A stretch of DNA of 64,000 bases from Brevundimonas bacteroides DSM 4726 (lineage in GTDB: Bacteria; Pseudomonadota; Alphaproteobacteria; Caulobacterales; Caulobacteraceae). The stretch covers positions 24,090 through 88,089 of the forward strand of contig NZ_JNIX01000004.1 in assembly GCF_000701445.1 (NCBI RefSeq). Reading direction: 5' to 3'. Every line of letters starts with the position of its first letter. Within the stretch, counting starts at the first letter, position 1. The translations under genes were made by a program, and so were the position numbers. Under the pieces are notes generated by a model. The model was given only the letters and a program-made list of their open reading frames with translations, had not been told where the DNA came from and did no database searches. Positions 34,477 through 45,779 of this stretch are shown here, in pieces.

Positions 34477-35598
34477 ATGAGCGCCCAGGACGCGAGCCTC
34501 GAGAGACCCGCCCTTCATCCGGTTCTGGAGCGGATTTCTACATGGCTCTCCGCACTGGCGCTCAGCCCGCTTACGCCCTCGGCGCTGGGAATCGTCGCCT
34601 CCCTTGCCATCTTATTGGCCGCAGGCGGTGCCTTGCTGCATACGCGGCTGGGAGAGCTCGCGGCGGCTCGGACGGTTGGGGGCGATGAGCCGGCAGCGCC
34701 GACCGCGATGCTGACCCCGACGCTGGATTACACCCTGGCACCCGATGCCTTGCGTGAGGTCTCTATGGATGAGGCGCGCGCTTTCAACGCCGCCCTGCCG
34801 TTCTCGACCCTGCCGATCCAGGCGGCGCGGCCCTTTATCATGCCGCCACAGCAAATTGCAGACTATGCCCGGGCGCTCGATTGCCTGACGGCGGCGGTCT
34901 ACTACGAGGCAGCCTCGGAGACCGCGGCGGGCCAGGCCGCAGTGGCCCAGGTGGTCATCAACCGGATGCGCCATCCGGCCTTCCCCAAGACCATCTGCGG
35001 CGTGGTGTTCCAGGGACAAGAGCGGACGACGGGATGTCAGTTCAGCTTCACCTGTGATGGAGCCATGGCGCGTGCTCCGTCGGCGGCGGGTTGGGGTCGC
35101 GCTCGGGCGGTGGCGGCAGCGGCGCTCAACGGTGCAGTCGCCCCGCAGGTGGGGATGGCCACGCACTATCACACCGATTGGGTCGCGCCCTATTGGGCCG
35201 AGCGGCTGGTGAAGATGACGCAGATCGGCACGCATATCTTTTACCGATGGACGGGGGCTTGGGGGCTGGCGGGGGCGTTCACGGGTCGTCATGCGGGCGC
35301 AGAGCCGGTGATCGCAAAGCTTGCCGCGATTGGCACCTATGTGGAGGAGTTGCCTGCCCCTTTGCCGGAGGACGTAACGACGATGGTCGATGTCGTGCCG
35401 ACAGTTGTTATCGCATCTCTAGAGGTAGCTGCCGATGCTCCTTTGGCCATTGAAGACGAGGGGTGGGAAGCGCCCGCAGACAGCGGACAACTCGCTATTA
35501 CATCAGATTCTTCGGCTACCCTTCCACTGGCGAACCCCCTTGTTCCACCCGCGTCTGCACCGACCCAGCGTCGATCGCGACTGGCTGTGCCCCGGTGA
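34477..35598 (+). CDS. Cell-wall hydrolase (SleB/CwlJ-like)
   Basis: A 373-residue protein anchored by one membrane segment (about 38-58). The Hydrolase_2 domain lies at about 125-255: LDCLTAAVYYEAASETAAGQ with the catalytic Glu, AAVAQVVINRMRHPAFPKTI, then CGVVFQGQERTTGCQFSFTC, and THYHTDWVAPYWAERL. The C-terminal 110 residues are low complexity. AGAAGGAGAC lies just before the ATG. Peptidoglycan cutting could help the polysaccharide apparatus span the wall; that link is inferred from position. Confidence 0.88.
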   Translation: MSAQDASLERPALHPVLERISTWLSALALSPLTPSALGIVASLAILLAAGGALLHTRLGELAAARTVGGDEPAAPTAMLTPTLDYTLAPDALREVSMDEARAFNAALPFSTLPIQAARPFIMPPQQIADYARALDCLTAAVYYEAASETAAGQAAVAQVVINRMRHPAFPKTICGVVFQGQERTTGCQFSFTCDGAMARAPSAAGWGRARAVAAAALNGAVAPQVGMATHYHTDWVAPYWAERLVKMTQIGTHIFYRWTGAWGLAGAFTGRHAGAEPVIAKLAAIGTYVEELPAPLPEDVTTMVDVVPTVVIASLEVAADAPLAIEDEGWEAPADSGQLAITSDSSATLPLANPLVPPASAPTQRRSRLAVPR

Positions 35599-35637
35599 TC
35601 GCCAACCAAGAGGCCCGGCCAGACAGTTTCGGCTTGA

Positions 35638-37205
<1,568 letters not shown>

Positions 37206-37375
37206 GCGATCCCTCATTGCCCCCGTTCAAGCCCAATCTGCAATCCAGATAGAAGCGCAAACATTCAGCGTTCTGTCTTGATCAAGCGATACACACTCTC
37301 CAAGCACCCGTTTCGGTCCGTCTCCTGTCGGTCATGCCTTTTTCTAGGTCAACCCACCATCGCAAGTCTTGAGCC

Positions 37376-38719
37376 ATGACCGTCGAAACCCATCAATCCA
37401 ATAGCGACATCTATCCGTACGAACAACTGTTGGAACGGATCGCAGGCCGCGATGCCGTCATAGGGATCATCGGCTTGGGGTATGTGGGAATCCCGCTTGC
37501 CTTGCGTTTTCATGACATCGGTTTTCCCATCGTAGGTTTCGACATCGATGACAAACGCGTCAGGACGATGAATGATGGACGAAGCCCGATCCATCACATC
37601 GCAGCTGAAGCCATTGCCTCGATGAGGGCCGGCCGATTTGAAGCCACAATGTCATTCGAGCGCATCGCAGAAGTAGACGCGATCATCATCTGCGTGCCAA
37701 CGCCTCTGAGCCGCAATCGCGAACCTGACCTGACTTACGTCGTCGAGACGATGAAGACGATTACTCCCCACTTGCGGCCAGGGCAGATTTTGTCACTCGA
37801 GAGTACGACGTGGCCCGGAACGACCGAGGAGGTTCTTCGCCCCTTCGTTCAAGGTCGTGGCCTGACGATCGGGAAGGATTTGTTTCTGGTCTATTCCCCC
37901 GAGCGGGAAGACCCAGGCAATCTGAACTTCAGCACCCACTCCATCCCCAAGGTCGTAGGGGGCGCGACAAAGAGTTGCTTAGAGGTCGGCGAACGCCTGT
38001 ATGGCGCAGCGGTCGATCGCGTGGTCTCCGTATCCTCGACCCAGGCGGCTGAGTTGACCAAGCTGTTGGAAAACATCCACCGCGCCGTCAACATCGGTCT
38101 GGTCAACGAGATGAAGACCATTGCAGATCGAATGGGTATCGACATCTACGAGGTGATCGATGCCGCCGCGACTAAGCCATTTGGGTTTACGCCCTACTAC
38201 CCGGGTCCAGGGCTGGGGGGGCACTGTATCCCGATCGACCCCTTCTATCTGACGTGGAAGGCGAGGGAGTACGGACTTTCGACACACTTCATCGAACTGG
38301 CCGGGGAAATCAACCGAAGGATGCCCGAGTGGGTTGTGACCAAAATTGGAGACGCGCTGAATGAACGGGAGAAGTCACTGAAGGGAAGCCGGGTACTTGC
38401 ACTCGGAATCTCATACAAGCGGAACGTCGATGACACGCGCGAGTCTCCGTCGGTGATGGTGATGGAGATCCTTCGGTCGCGAGGTGCGATCGTGTCGTAT
38501 TCTGATCCTTATGCCCCCACCTTTCCGGTCATGCGCGAGCATACATTCGATCTGAGGTCGGTAGATTTGACGCCCGAAGCCGTTGAATCTTTCGACGCCG
38601 TCGTCCTGCTGACTGACCATTCGAACGTTGATTACGACCTCATACTCGAGCACGCGAGGCTGATAATCGACACGCGCGGTAAGTATCGGGGGGCCTATCC
38701 CAATGTCGTGAAGGCATGA
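37376..38719 (+). CDS. wbpA: WbpA-like UDP-N-acetylglucosamine 6-dehydrogenase
   Basis: A 447-residue nucleotide-sugar dehydrogenase that oxidises C6 of UDP-GlcNAc to the acid in two NAD-dependent steps. It shows [15 protein letters not shown] at the N-terminus, [25 protein letters not shown], the central helix region [20 protein letters not shown], the catalytic Cys in [18 protein letters not shown], and a C-terminal domain with [19 protein letters not shown]. It is separated from wbpD by 170 bp in which I see no gene. It would feed WbpB. Confidence 0.94.
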   Translation: MTVETHQSNSDIYPYEQLLERIAGRDAVIGIIGLGYVGIPLALRFHDIGFPIVGFDIDDKRVRTMNDGRSPIHHIAAEAIASMRAGRFEATMSFERIAEVDAIIICVPTPLSRNREPDLTYVVETMKTITPHLRPGQILSLESTTWPGTTEEVLRPFVQGRGLTIGKDLFLVYSPEREDPGNLNFSTHSIPKVVGGATKSCLEVGERLYGAAVDRVVSVSSTQAAELTKLLENIHRAVNIGLVNEMKTIADRMGIDIYEVIDAAATKPFGFTPYYPGPGLGGHCIPIDPFYLTWKAREYGLSTHFIELAGEINRRMPEWVVTKIGDALNEREKSLKGSRVLALGISYKRNVDDTRESPSVMVMEILRSRGAIVSYSDPYAPTFPVMREHTFDLRSVDLTPEAVESFDAVVLLTDHSNVDYDLILEHARLIIDTRGKYRGAYPNVVKA

Positions 38720-38846
38720 CGCGACACCTACACACTTTATCATACTCACGTACAAAGCTGTGCTTCGCTTGACGAACAGGCTTGCTCCGCCAAGCGGCAG
38801 CTCGAATGAGCCAAATCGCTGCCCGGTCGGCTGCCTAGCTCGGCTC

Positions 38847-40217
38847 GTGGAACGCGTCAGTCGAGCGGGTATGACCCGCTCGATAGGAGTTCTCATCAGC
38901 GGTACAGCGCTGGCCCATGCGATAACGGCTACTGCCATGCCTGTCGCTACGCGGTTGTTTACGCCGCAGGACTTCGCGGCCGCCACCACGTTTTCCAGCC
39001 TTGTGGGGGTTCTTGTGGTTGCCGCATGCCTGCGCTACGAACTAGCGCTGCCCCTGCCCGAAGACGAGGTCGAGGCTGTCAACCTGCTTGCCCTCAGCTG
39101 CGGTCTGACCGTCGCATTCACGCTGGTCGTCGCCGGGATTATGGCGCTGATCCCCCCGGCGGGCTACGCGCTTCTCGGCCAGCCCGGCTTGACACCCTGG
39201 ATCTGGCTGTTGCCGCCGGCCATGCTGATCGGCGGGCTCTATTTGGCGCTGCAGATGTGGTACGTCCGCAAGAAGGGGTTCGGGGCCATCGCCCGCAGCC
39301 GCGTGACCCAATCCGCCGCAGCCGCCGCCGCACAGTTGGGCATGGGGTTCGCAGGAGCCGCGCCCCAGGGTCTGCTGGTGGGGCAGATGTTCAACTATGG
39401 TGCAGGCGCCGTGGGATTAGGCGTTGGGCTTTTGTTCAAGGAACGCGCCCTGCTGCGCCGGGTCAGCTGGCAGGGCGTCGTCCAGGTCGCGCGAATCCAC
39501 CAAAGGTTTCCTCGGTTCTCGGTTATGGAGGCGCTGGCCAACGCTGCGAGTATCCACCTTCCTGTGCTGCTCATCGCCGCCCTGACCGTCGGACCGGAGG
39601 CGGGCTACCTGGCACTCGCCATGTTCCTTTTGCAGGCACCGATGGCCTTGGTCGGCAATGCCGTAGGCCAAGTCTATCTGTCGGGCGCGCCTGACGCCCA
39701 TCGCGAGGGCCGGCTGGCCGTCTTCACCTCGGAGATGATGGCCCGGTTGATGAAGGCCGCTGCGGGGCCGATCGTCTTTCTTGCAGTCGCGGCACCGGCC
39801 GCCATCGGGTTGGTTTTCGGTGCCGACTGGACACGGGCCGGGGTGCTCGTATCCTGGATGGCACCCTGGTTTCTGCTTCAATTCGTGGCTGCGCCGGCGT
39901 CGACCGCCCTGCACGTCGTCGGGCGTCAGTCCTGGGCCATGATGCTGCAGATGTTTGGCCTCGTGCTTAGATCCGGCATGGTGGTCCTCGCAATCGTAAT
40001 CGACGCGCGGTTCGCAACCGAAGCCTTTGCCATTTCTGGTTTTGTTTTCTACGCTATATTCAACGCTGTTGTTCTGAGAGCGGCGGGTGCCTTGCCGCTC
40101 GCCGGCCTATCAGCCTTACGGGCATCGGCTGCTCCCGCATTGATCGGCCTGTTCATCGGATTGCTTGTGTCCATAACAACTGCGTCGATATCCGAACAGC
40201 TGGTCAAAGGAGGTTAA
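38847..40217 (+). CDS. Wzx-like polysaccharide flippase
   Basis: A membrane protein of about 456 residues with 12 or more predicted membrane segments, of the oligosaccharide flippase (MOP/PST) superfamily. The N-terminus carries RSIGVLISGTALAHAITATA and MPVATRLFTPQDFAAATTFS, the usual first-helix region of Wzx proteins. The start is uncertain: the open frame extends back to a GTG at 38760, but the first membrane helix suggests the GTG at 38847 or the ATG at 38871; none has a good ribosome site. It would flip lipid-linked repeat units to the periplasm. Confidence 0.88.
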   Translation: MERVSRAGMTRSIGVLISGTALAHAITATAMPVATRLFTPQDFAAATTFSSLVGVLVVAACLRYELALPLPEDEVEAVNLLALSCGLTVAFTLVVAGIMALIPPAGYALLGQPGLTPWIWLLPPAMLIGGLYLALQMWYVRKKGFGAIARSRVTQSAAAAAAQLGMGFAGAAPQGLLVGQMFNYGAGAVGLGVGLLFKERALLRRVSWQGVVQVARIHQRFPRFSVMEALANAASIHLPVLLIAALTVGPEAGYLALAMFLLQAPMALVGNAVGQVYLSGAPDAHREGRLAVFTSEMMARLMKAAAGPIVFLAVAAPAAIGLVFGADWTRAGVLVSWMAPWFLLQFVAAPASTALHVVGRQSWAMMLQMFGLVLRSGMVVLAIVIDARFATEAFAISGFVFYAIFNAVVLRAAGALPLAGLSALRASAAPALIGLFIGLLVSITTASISEQLVKGG

Positions 40218-40219
40218 CA

Positions 40220-41653
40220 ATGTCCCGCGTCCTCGGCACCGAGCCTGATTCTAGAGTCCGAGCGATGATGCCGACGCGGTCGACCGATCTGATGAGCAAT
40301 CTGATTGCTGCACTTTTGTCACAAGCAGGGTTGATCGCTGTCACTGTCGCCTATGCACTCGTCATTCATCTGGCCCATTCCGAGTATCTGGGCATCCGCT
40401 GGGCTTACTACGGTTTTACCTTCGATCCATTCAGCGCAGGCGATTTTGCGTTTGTCGTTATACTTTCGATGGTGGGTGCGATTTTTCTGCCCAAAACCGC
40501 GAACTCTCCATCCGCCGTTATTCTTTGGCAGCTTTTTGTCATTGTTTACGTACCGACAATCACCATCACGACGGCACTCAGACCCGATGCTTTTTCCCAT
40601 TACGGATTGGCGTTGGCCGGGCTGTCATTCGGGTTCGCGGCTGCGTGCCGCATATCGGGATCTGGTCAGCGTGCCGAGATAGCGGGGAACCACCTCCCCT
40701 CTGAACTAACCGATCGCACGCTGCTGCTTGTATGGTTCATTTCTACAATAGTACTAATATTCTATTATAGAAATATTATATCTTTTGTTTCGCTGGACAA
40801 CGTCTACGTACAGCGTATGTTGACAAGGGGTCAAGTTGGTCAAGGTATAGCTTATATACAGACCTATTATAGTGTGGTTCTGGCGCCTCTTTTATTCGTT
40901 GTAGGAATAATTAAGAGAAAATACCTAATGATCGCAGGTGGGCTGGTGGGATTTGTACTGACCTATGGAATAGATGCGCAGAAAATAACAATTGCAATAG
41001 CAGTTGCGATATTGATCTTCAGTCAACTGCATAAACTTAAGACCTATTGGCGATCCGCGGCCGCGCTAACAGCATACCTTTTAGGATTCATATCTGTACT
41101 TCTAATTATTTACATTTCAAGCGATGCCGAATGGTCATTCACCGGATTTCAGGCTGCCCTTGATATCGCTGTGTTCAGAATGATCGCGCTACCAGGCCTG
41201 ACGTTTAGCCAATACGCTGATCTCTTCGGCGAACGTGGCTTGACCTACTGGAGCAATACTCGTGGGATATCGTTGCTGGTCCCGCCGCCTGATGCTTTTG
41301 CCAATCACCCCGATTGGCCGCACCTCGGGAGAATCGTGGGTGACTTCTACTATAACTCTAGGATAGTGAATGCCAATGCAAACCCATTTTCAGGAGAGGG
41401 CGTGGCGGCCGCTGGGCCTTTAGGTGTGATCTTGATAGGCTGCCTAATCGGAGCGTGGCTACGGGCGCTCGACTGGGCGGCACGAGGGTGGGATCCGCGA
41501 TTTGCGAACCTCGTTGTGATTCCGGTAGGGCTTAGCCTGACTAACGGCCACCTAGCTACTGTGTTATTGACGTTCGGGGGGGCGTTCTGGATAGCGTTTT
41601 TCACTTTTGCAAGACTCCGGCTTGCAGATACGCCGCGTAAAAAGCGATACTAG
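40220..41653 (+). CDS. Wzy-like oligosaccharide repeat-unit polymerase
   Basis: A 477-residue polytopic membrane protein with about 11-12 predicted segments. The order of hydrophobic helices, a long periplasmic loop near residues 320-395 (AAGPLGVILIG follows it) and the flippase next door suggest a repeat-unit polymerase, a family of low sequence conservation. Its middle part (about 40,735-41,130) is far richer in A and T than the neighbours and uses codons such as ATA and TTA, a sign of recent transfer. It starts three bases after the flippase stop. Confidence 0.72.
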   Translation: MSRVLGTEPDSRVRAMMPTRSTDLMSNLIAALLSQAGLIAVTVAYALVIHLAHSEYLGIRWAYYGFTFDPFSAGDFAFVVILSMVGAIFLPKTANSPSAVILWQLFVIVYVPTITITTALRPDAFSHYGLALAGLSFGFAAACRISGSGQRAEIAGNHLPSELTDRTLLLVWFISTIVLIFYYRNIISFVSLDNVYVQRMLTRGQVGQGIAYIQTYYSVVLAPLLFVVGIIKRKYLMIAGGLVGFVLTYGIDAQKITIAIAVAILIFSQLHKLKTYWRSAAALTAYLLGFISVLLIIYISSDAEWSFTGFQAALDIAVFRMIALPGLTFSQYADLFGERGLTYWSNTRGISLLVPPPDAFANHPDWPHLGRIVGDFYYNSRIVNANANPFSGEGVAAAGPLGVILIGCLIGAWLRALDWAARGWDPRFANLVVIPVGLSLTNGHLATVLLTFGGAFWIAFFTFARLRLADTPRKKRY

Positions 41654-41706
41654 CGACGGGCCCGATTTCGAACAAAGACCGCCGACTCAAGAAAGGGGGA
41701 ATCTCA

Positions 41707-42939
41707 ATGAAGATTGTTATGATTTGCGAGTTCTTCAATGAGTCCCTCGAGTACCAAGAGAATTTGCTGGCTAAATACTATACTAGTGCAGGGCATGATG
41801 TTGTGGTTGTGTCATCGACATTTGAAAATGTCTTTGACTACTACAATGACAATCATGATCCCTCTGTGCCAGCTAGGACTTACTGGTACGATGGAGTGAA
41901 GGTTATAAAGCTGCAATATGCCTATAATTTACTCAATCGACTTCGTGCCTACGCGAAGCTGAAGCCGGTACTGGAGGCAGAAAAGCCCGATCTCATCTAT
42001 ATGCACTGTATCTTGCCTAACGTCCCCGAACTCGTGTCGTATGTGAAACGTCACCCCGACTGTCGCATGATCATGGATTATCATGCCGACTACACGAACT
42101 CAGGACGGAACCAGCTGTCTCTGAAGATCTTGCATGGGGTAATCCGGAAATGGTTCCTCGATCAGGCCCGCCCATATATAAGCCGTATATTTCCCATCGT
42201 GCCCGCAGGATTCACTTTTCTCGAAGAAGTCTACGGTGTTCCCCGAACGGAGATGGAACTACTGCCACTGGGCACGGATCTGCCGTTCGGGCGGGAGGTC
42301 CGCTCCTCAGGGGCTCGGGGGGAAGTACGGCGAGCACTCGGCATTCCGGAGAGCGACTTCGTCGTCTTCACCGGCGGGAAACTCCATCCGCTGAAGCGGA
42401 CGGAGGACCTGTTGGCGGCCGTAGGCCGGATCGGGTCCCCGCGGATGCACGTGCTGGTCGTGGGCGAGGCCGCGCCGACCGATAAGGACTATGAGGCAGA
42501 ACTTCGCCGTCTGGCCGGACCGATCGGGGGCATTCACTTCCTCGGTTGGCAGGATAAGTCCGGTGTGTATCGGCATATGGCGGCGGCCGACGTCGCCGTC
42601 TTCCCTGCTAGCCAGTCGGTGATGTGGCAGCAGGCCATCGGCATGGGCCTGCCGGTGATCGTCAACGAGGTATCGAACGGAGCCTCGCAAGACGTCGGCT
42701 ATCTGAATCGCTACGACAACCTTGTCATCCTGAAGCCATCGAAGGATCTGTCGCCGGAGATCGCGGACCATCTCAGCGATCTGATGACCAACCCGGAGCG
42801 CCTCCGCGCCATGGGCGAAGGTGCGCTGAAGACGGCGGATGAGATTCTAGACTGGGCCAAGCTGATCGAAGTGACGCTGAGATTCAATCGGCAGGAAGCG
42901 GCCGCGGACGTCGGCCCTGACCGGGATGCAGCGGCATGA
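41707..42939 (+). CDS. Glycosyltransferase family 4 protein
   Basis: A 410-residue GT-B transferase. Marks are the N-terminal MICEFFNESLEYQENLLAKY, the acceptor-side region IYMHCILPNVPELVSYVKRH, the second-domain start VVFTGGKLHPLKRTEDLLAA, and the donor-binding region ADVAVFPASQSVMWQQAIGM, where a CapM-like E-x7-E motif is partly kept. The first third is AT-richer than the rest, like the polymerase before it. AAAGGGGGA precedes the ATG. Donor and acceptor cannot be named. Confidence 0.87.
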   Translation: MKIVMICEFFNESLEYQENLLAKYYTSAGHDVVVVSSTFENVFDYYNDNHDPSVPARTYWYDGVKVIKLQYAYNLLNRLRAYAKLKPVLEAEKPDLIYMHCILPNVPELVSYVKRHPDCRMIMDYHADYTNSGRNQLSLKILHGVIRKWFLDQARPYISRIFPIVPAGFTFLEEVYGVPRTEMELLPLGTDLPFGREVRSSGARGEVRRALGIPESDFVVFTGGKLHPLKRTEDLLAAVGRIGSPRMHVLVVGEAAPTDKDYEAELRRLAGPIGGIHFLGWQDKSGVYRHMAAADVAVFPASQSVMWQQAIGMGLPVIVNEVSNGASQDVGYLNRYDNLVILKPSKDLSPEIADHLSDLMTNPERLRAMGEGALKTADEILDWAKLIEVTLRFNRQEAAADVGPDRDAAA

Positions 42940-43181
42940 CCACGACGTCTCACGCCGAGGGGCTCGGGTCGGTCGTGCCGCCGCGCACGTCCTATTCGCG
43001 TTCGGTCAACAGCCTTGACCTGATCCGGTTCCTCGCCGCTGTCGACGTCGCAATTAGGCACGGGATGGTCGAACTCGAGGTCGGCCTCGCGTGGGAGCGG
43101 TGGTTTAGCCTGTTTCCAGGCGTGCCGATCTTGCTTCTGGTAAGCGGTTTGTTGATCTACGGCTCTTCGGGGGTGTGGTGA
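42936..43181 (+). pseudogene. Truncated acyltransferase-3 family remnant
   Basis: Only 81 residues remain. The segment NSLDLIRFLAAVDVAIRHGM, with the His kept in the RH motif, and WFSLFPGVPILLLVSGLLIY match the first two membrane helices of the acyltransferase-3 family, whose members have about 350 residues and ten helices. The frame stops at SSGVW, and the methyltransferase ATG follows one base later, so about 270 residues were lost. The start overlaps the preceding glycosyltransferase (ATGA). It probably once O-acetylated the polysaccharide. Confidence 0.78.
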
Positions 43182-43182
43182 G

Positions 43183-43929
43183 ATGACGGACAACGCACAG
43201 ACAGTGGCCCAACGCAGGCTCTCCAAAGAGCAAGTCGAGGCCTTCTATCACAACGAGTTCGTGGCCGATCAGGTCGCGGACTTCAGCGAACTGATGCCGT
43301 ACTCGCGGCCGGGTGCCGTGGTGGCTGACGTCGGCGGCGGTTGCGGCTTCTTCGCTCGTGCGCTCAGCGACGCCCGCGGCGACCGCACCCGGGTAATCGA
43401 CATGGACCCCGGCTCCGTCGAGGCCTGTCGCGTCCTAGGCGTGGAGGCCGTGATCGGCGACGCCCTGGCGCCCCAGTTCCAGGGTGACGAGCAGGTTGCG
43501 TGTTTCAACCTGATCCTGCATCATTTGGTCGGCGCAGACGAAATTAAAACCCGGGCGCTCCAGGTTAAGGCCCTCGTCGCTTGGCGGGCGCAAGCGGACA
43601 CCGTGTTCGTCAACGAGTACATCTATGAGTCCTTCGTAGGCACGGTGTCGGGCCGGATCATCTACGAGATCACGGTCAATCCGGTCCTGTCCTCCATCGG
43701 CCGACAGGCGGCGCGCCTTGTGCCGGCGCTGAAGGCCAACACCTTCGGAGTGGGGGTGCGGTTCCGCTCGCACCGCGAATGGCTGAAGTTGTTCGAGGAG
43801 GCGGGCTGGCGTGCCACGGCGGTTCGGATCGGCAAACCAGAACCCATCGCCCGGCCCCTGCGTGGCATGCTGATCAAGGCCATTCGCCGCGACAGCTTCC
43901 GTCTCGAACCTCTAACCAACGTCCTCTAG
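43183..43929 (+). CDS. Class I SAM-dependent methyltransferase
   Basis: A 248-residue protein with the SAM-binding motif VVADVGGGCGFFARAL (motif I), TRVIDMDPGSVEACR (motif II), VIGDALAPQ and FNLILHHLVG (motif IV region). The C-terminal half (FGVGVRFRSHREWLKLFEEA) is typical of this fold. The substrate is unknown; methylation of a sugar or polymer end is inferred from its place. It begins one base after the stop of the truncated acyltransferase. Confidence 0.85.
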   Translation: MTDNAQTVAQRRLSKEQVEAFYHNEFVADQVADFSELMPYSRPGAVVADVGGGCGFFARALSDARGDRTRVIDMDPGSVEACRVLGVEAVIGDALAPQFQGDEQVACFNLILHHLVGADEIKTRALQVKALVAWRAQADTVFVNEYIYESFVGTVSGRIIYEITVNPVLSSIGRQAARLVPALKANTFGVGVRFRSHREWLKLFEEAGWRATAVRIGKPEPIARPLRGMLIKAIRRDSFRLEPLTNVL

Positions 43930-44012
43930 ATGATCGCATCCGATGAGCGCTTCGGGCACCAAGTCCAAGAGCATTGAACGGCCCATACCTCTGAGTGGAC
44001 GATCACAATACC

Positions 44013-45167
44013 ATGTCGAACCAAATCCGCGACGACCGTCCGTACCGAATCTGCAACAGCTGCATCATGGACACCTCGGACTCGAAGATTGTCTTCGACG
44101 CGTCCGGTCGGTGCGAATACTGCGAAAACTATTTCAATAACATATTGCCGAACTGGCACACGGATGAGCGCGGTGAGCGCGAGATCATGGCCAAGGTGAA
44201 AAAAATCAAGGCCGACGGCAAGGACAAGGACCATGACTGCCTAATCGGTGTATCGGGCGGCGTAGACAGCTCTTACGTGGTCTACCTCGCCAAGGAAAAA
44301 TTCGGCCTGCGGCCGCTTCTATACCATGTCGACGCCGGCTGGAATACACAACAGGCTGTCAACAATATCGAGAAGCTTGTTGACGTTATGGCGCTTGATC
44401 TCTTCACCGAGGTGATCAACTGGCCCGAAATGCGCGATCTGCAGCTGGCCTACTTCAAGTCCGGCGTGGCCCACCTGGACACGCCCCAGGACCACGCCTT
44501 CTTCGCAGGTCTCTACAACTACGCGGCCCGCACCGGCTTGAAGTACATTTTCACCGGGGCGAACTATTCAACGGAATGTGTGCGCGAGCCATTAGAGTGG
44601 CATTATCATGCGTCCGACCTGATGAATCTAAAGGACATCCACAAGAAATACGGTACGATCCCGCTGAAGAGCTTTCCGACGTCCGACATCTTCACTTTCA
44701 AGCTCTATTATCGCTACGTGAAGGGCATCGAAGTCGTGAAGCCGCTCAACCATGTGCCCTACATCAAGGAAAAAGCGATGGACGAGCTGGTCGACCGTTT
44801 CGGCTGGCAGAAATACGCCCACAAGCACCATGAGTCGCGGTTCACCCGCTTCTATGAGGGCTACTGGCTGCCGACCAAGTTCGGCTTCGACAAGCGCCGC
44901 GCCCACTTCTCCAGCCTGATCCTGACCAATCAGCTCAGCCGTGACGACGCGCTGGCCAGAATCCAGCAGCCCGCCTATCCGCGCGAAGAGATGGCCCAGG
45001 ACATGGAGTATATCGCCAACAAGCTAGGGATCACGGTGACGGAGCTGGAAGGTTACCGCGACGGCCCCAACCGCAGCTATCGCGACTTCGCCAATGCCAT
45101 GGGCCTGATCGACCTTGGCACCCGCGCGATGAGGATGCTGGGTCTGCAGAGGTCAATCATCCGGTGA
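44013..45167 (+). CDS. wbpG: WbpG/PseA-like N-acetyl sugar amidotransferase
   Basis: A 384-residue enzyme with an N-terminal zinc knuckle pair (CNSCIMDTS and CEYCENY) and an ATP-pyrophosphatase loop SGGVDSSYVVYLAKEKFG. Other marks are YHVDAGWNTQQAVNNIEKLV and FTGANYSTECVREPLEWHY. In Pseudomonas WbpG, with HisH and HisF partners, converts an acetamido group to an acetamidino group on a diamino uronic acid. All three genes stand in a row here. I chose the ATG at 44013 because the CxxC start is close by; a GTG at 43995 is also open. Confidence 0.92.
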   Translation: MSNQIRDDRPYRICNSCIMDTSDSKIVFDASGRCEYCENYFNNILPNWHTDERGEREIMAKVKKIKADGKDKDHDCLIGVSGGVDSSYVVYLAKEKFGLRPLLYHVDAGWNTQQAVNNIEKLVDVMALDLFTEVINWPEMRDLQLAYFKSGVAHLDTPQDHAFFAGLYNYAARTGLKYIFTGANYSTECVREPLEWHYHASDLMNLKDIHKKYGTIPLKSFPTSDIFTFKLYYRYVKGIEVVKPLNHVPYIKEKAMDELVDRFGWQKYAHKHHESRFTRFYEGYWLPTKFGFDKRRAHFSSLILTNQLSRDDALARIQQPAYPREEMAQDMEYIANKLGITVTELEGYRDGPNRSYRDFANAMGLIDLGTRAMRMLGLQRSIIR

Positions 45168-45778
45168 TCACCATCGTCGACTATGGTCTGGGCAACATCG
45201 GTGCCTTCGTCAATCTCTTCAAGCGGGTGAGCGTCCAGGCGAAAGTCGCGCGCACGGCCGACGAGCTGGCCGATGCCGAGCGCATCATCTTGCCCGGCGT
45301 GGGGGCCTTCGACCATGCCATGGACCTGCTGGACGCCTCCGGCATGCGGTCGACGCTGGAACGTCTGGTGGTCGAGGAGAAGCGCCCGGTCGTCGGCGTG
45401 TGCGTCGGCATGCAGATCCTGGCCGAAGGCAGCGAGGAGGGCGAACGCGACGGCCTGGGCTGGATTCCCGGCCGCGTCCGGCATTTTTCGCACGCGCCGT
45501 CCAACGCCGACCTGCCGATGCCCCACATGGGCTGGAACGATGTGCGGCCCCGGGCGGGCGAGCGACTTTTTCAGGGGCTGGAGACCGACGCGCGCTTCTA
45601 TTTCCTGCACTCCTACTATTTCGAATGCGCCGAGGCCGAACATGTGGCCGCCCATTCCAGCTATGGGCTGGAGTTCGGCTGCGCCGTGCGCAACGGCCAC
45701 GTTCACGGGGTCCAGTTCCATCCGGAAAAGAGCCACCACTACGGTGCCCAGCTGCTCAAGAACTTTTCGGAGGCCTGA
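45164..45778 (+). CDS. hisH: HisH-like glutamine amidotransferase subunit of sugar amidation
   Basis: A 204-residue class I glutaminase. It shows IVDYGLGNIGAFVNLFKRVS at the N-terminus, the oxyanion region LPGVGAFDHAM, the nucleophile Cys in VVGVCVGMQIL, and the His/Glu pair in HGVQFHPEKSHHYG. It hydrolyses glutamine and hands ammonia to a HisF partner. The GTG start overlaps the wbpG stop. Its place between wbpG and a HisF-like gene assigns it to polysaccharide synthesis, not histidine synthesis. Confidence 0.93.
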   Translation: MITIVDYGLGNIGAFVNLFKRVSVQAKVARTADELADAERIILPGVGAFDHAMDLLDASGMRSTLERLVVEEKRPVVGVCVGMQILAEGSEEGERDGLGWIPGRVRHFSHAPSNADLPMPHMGWNDVRPRAGERLFQGLETDARFYFLHSYYFECAEAEHVAAHSSYGLEFGCAVRNGHVHGVQFHPEKSHHYGAQLLKNFSEA

Positions 45779-45779
45779 A

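Noticed and set aside
33959..34480. A 173-codon plus-strand frame overlapping the ligase end and the gap after it
   Set aside because: It starts inside the ligase gene in another frame, has Gly/Arg-rich composition, and covers the better-supported 45-residue membrane ORF.
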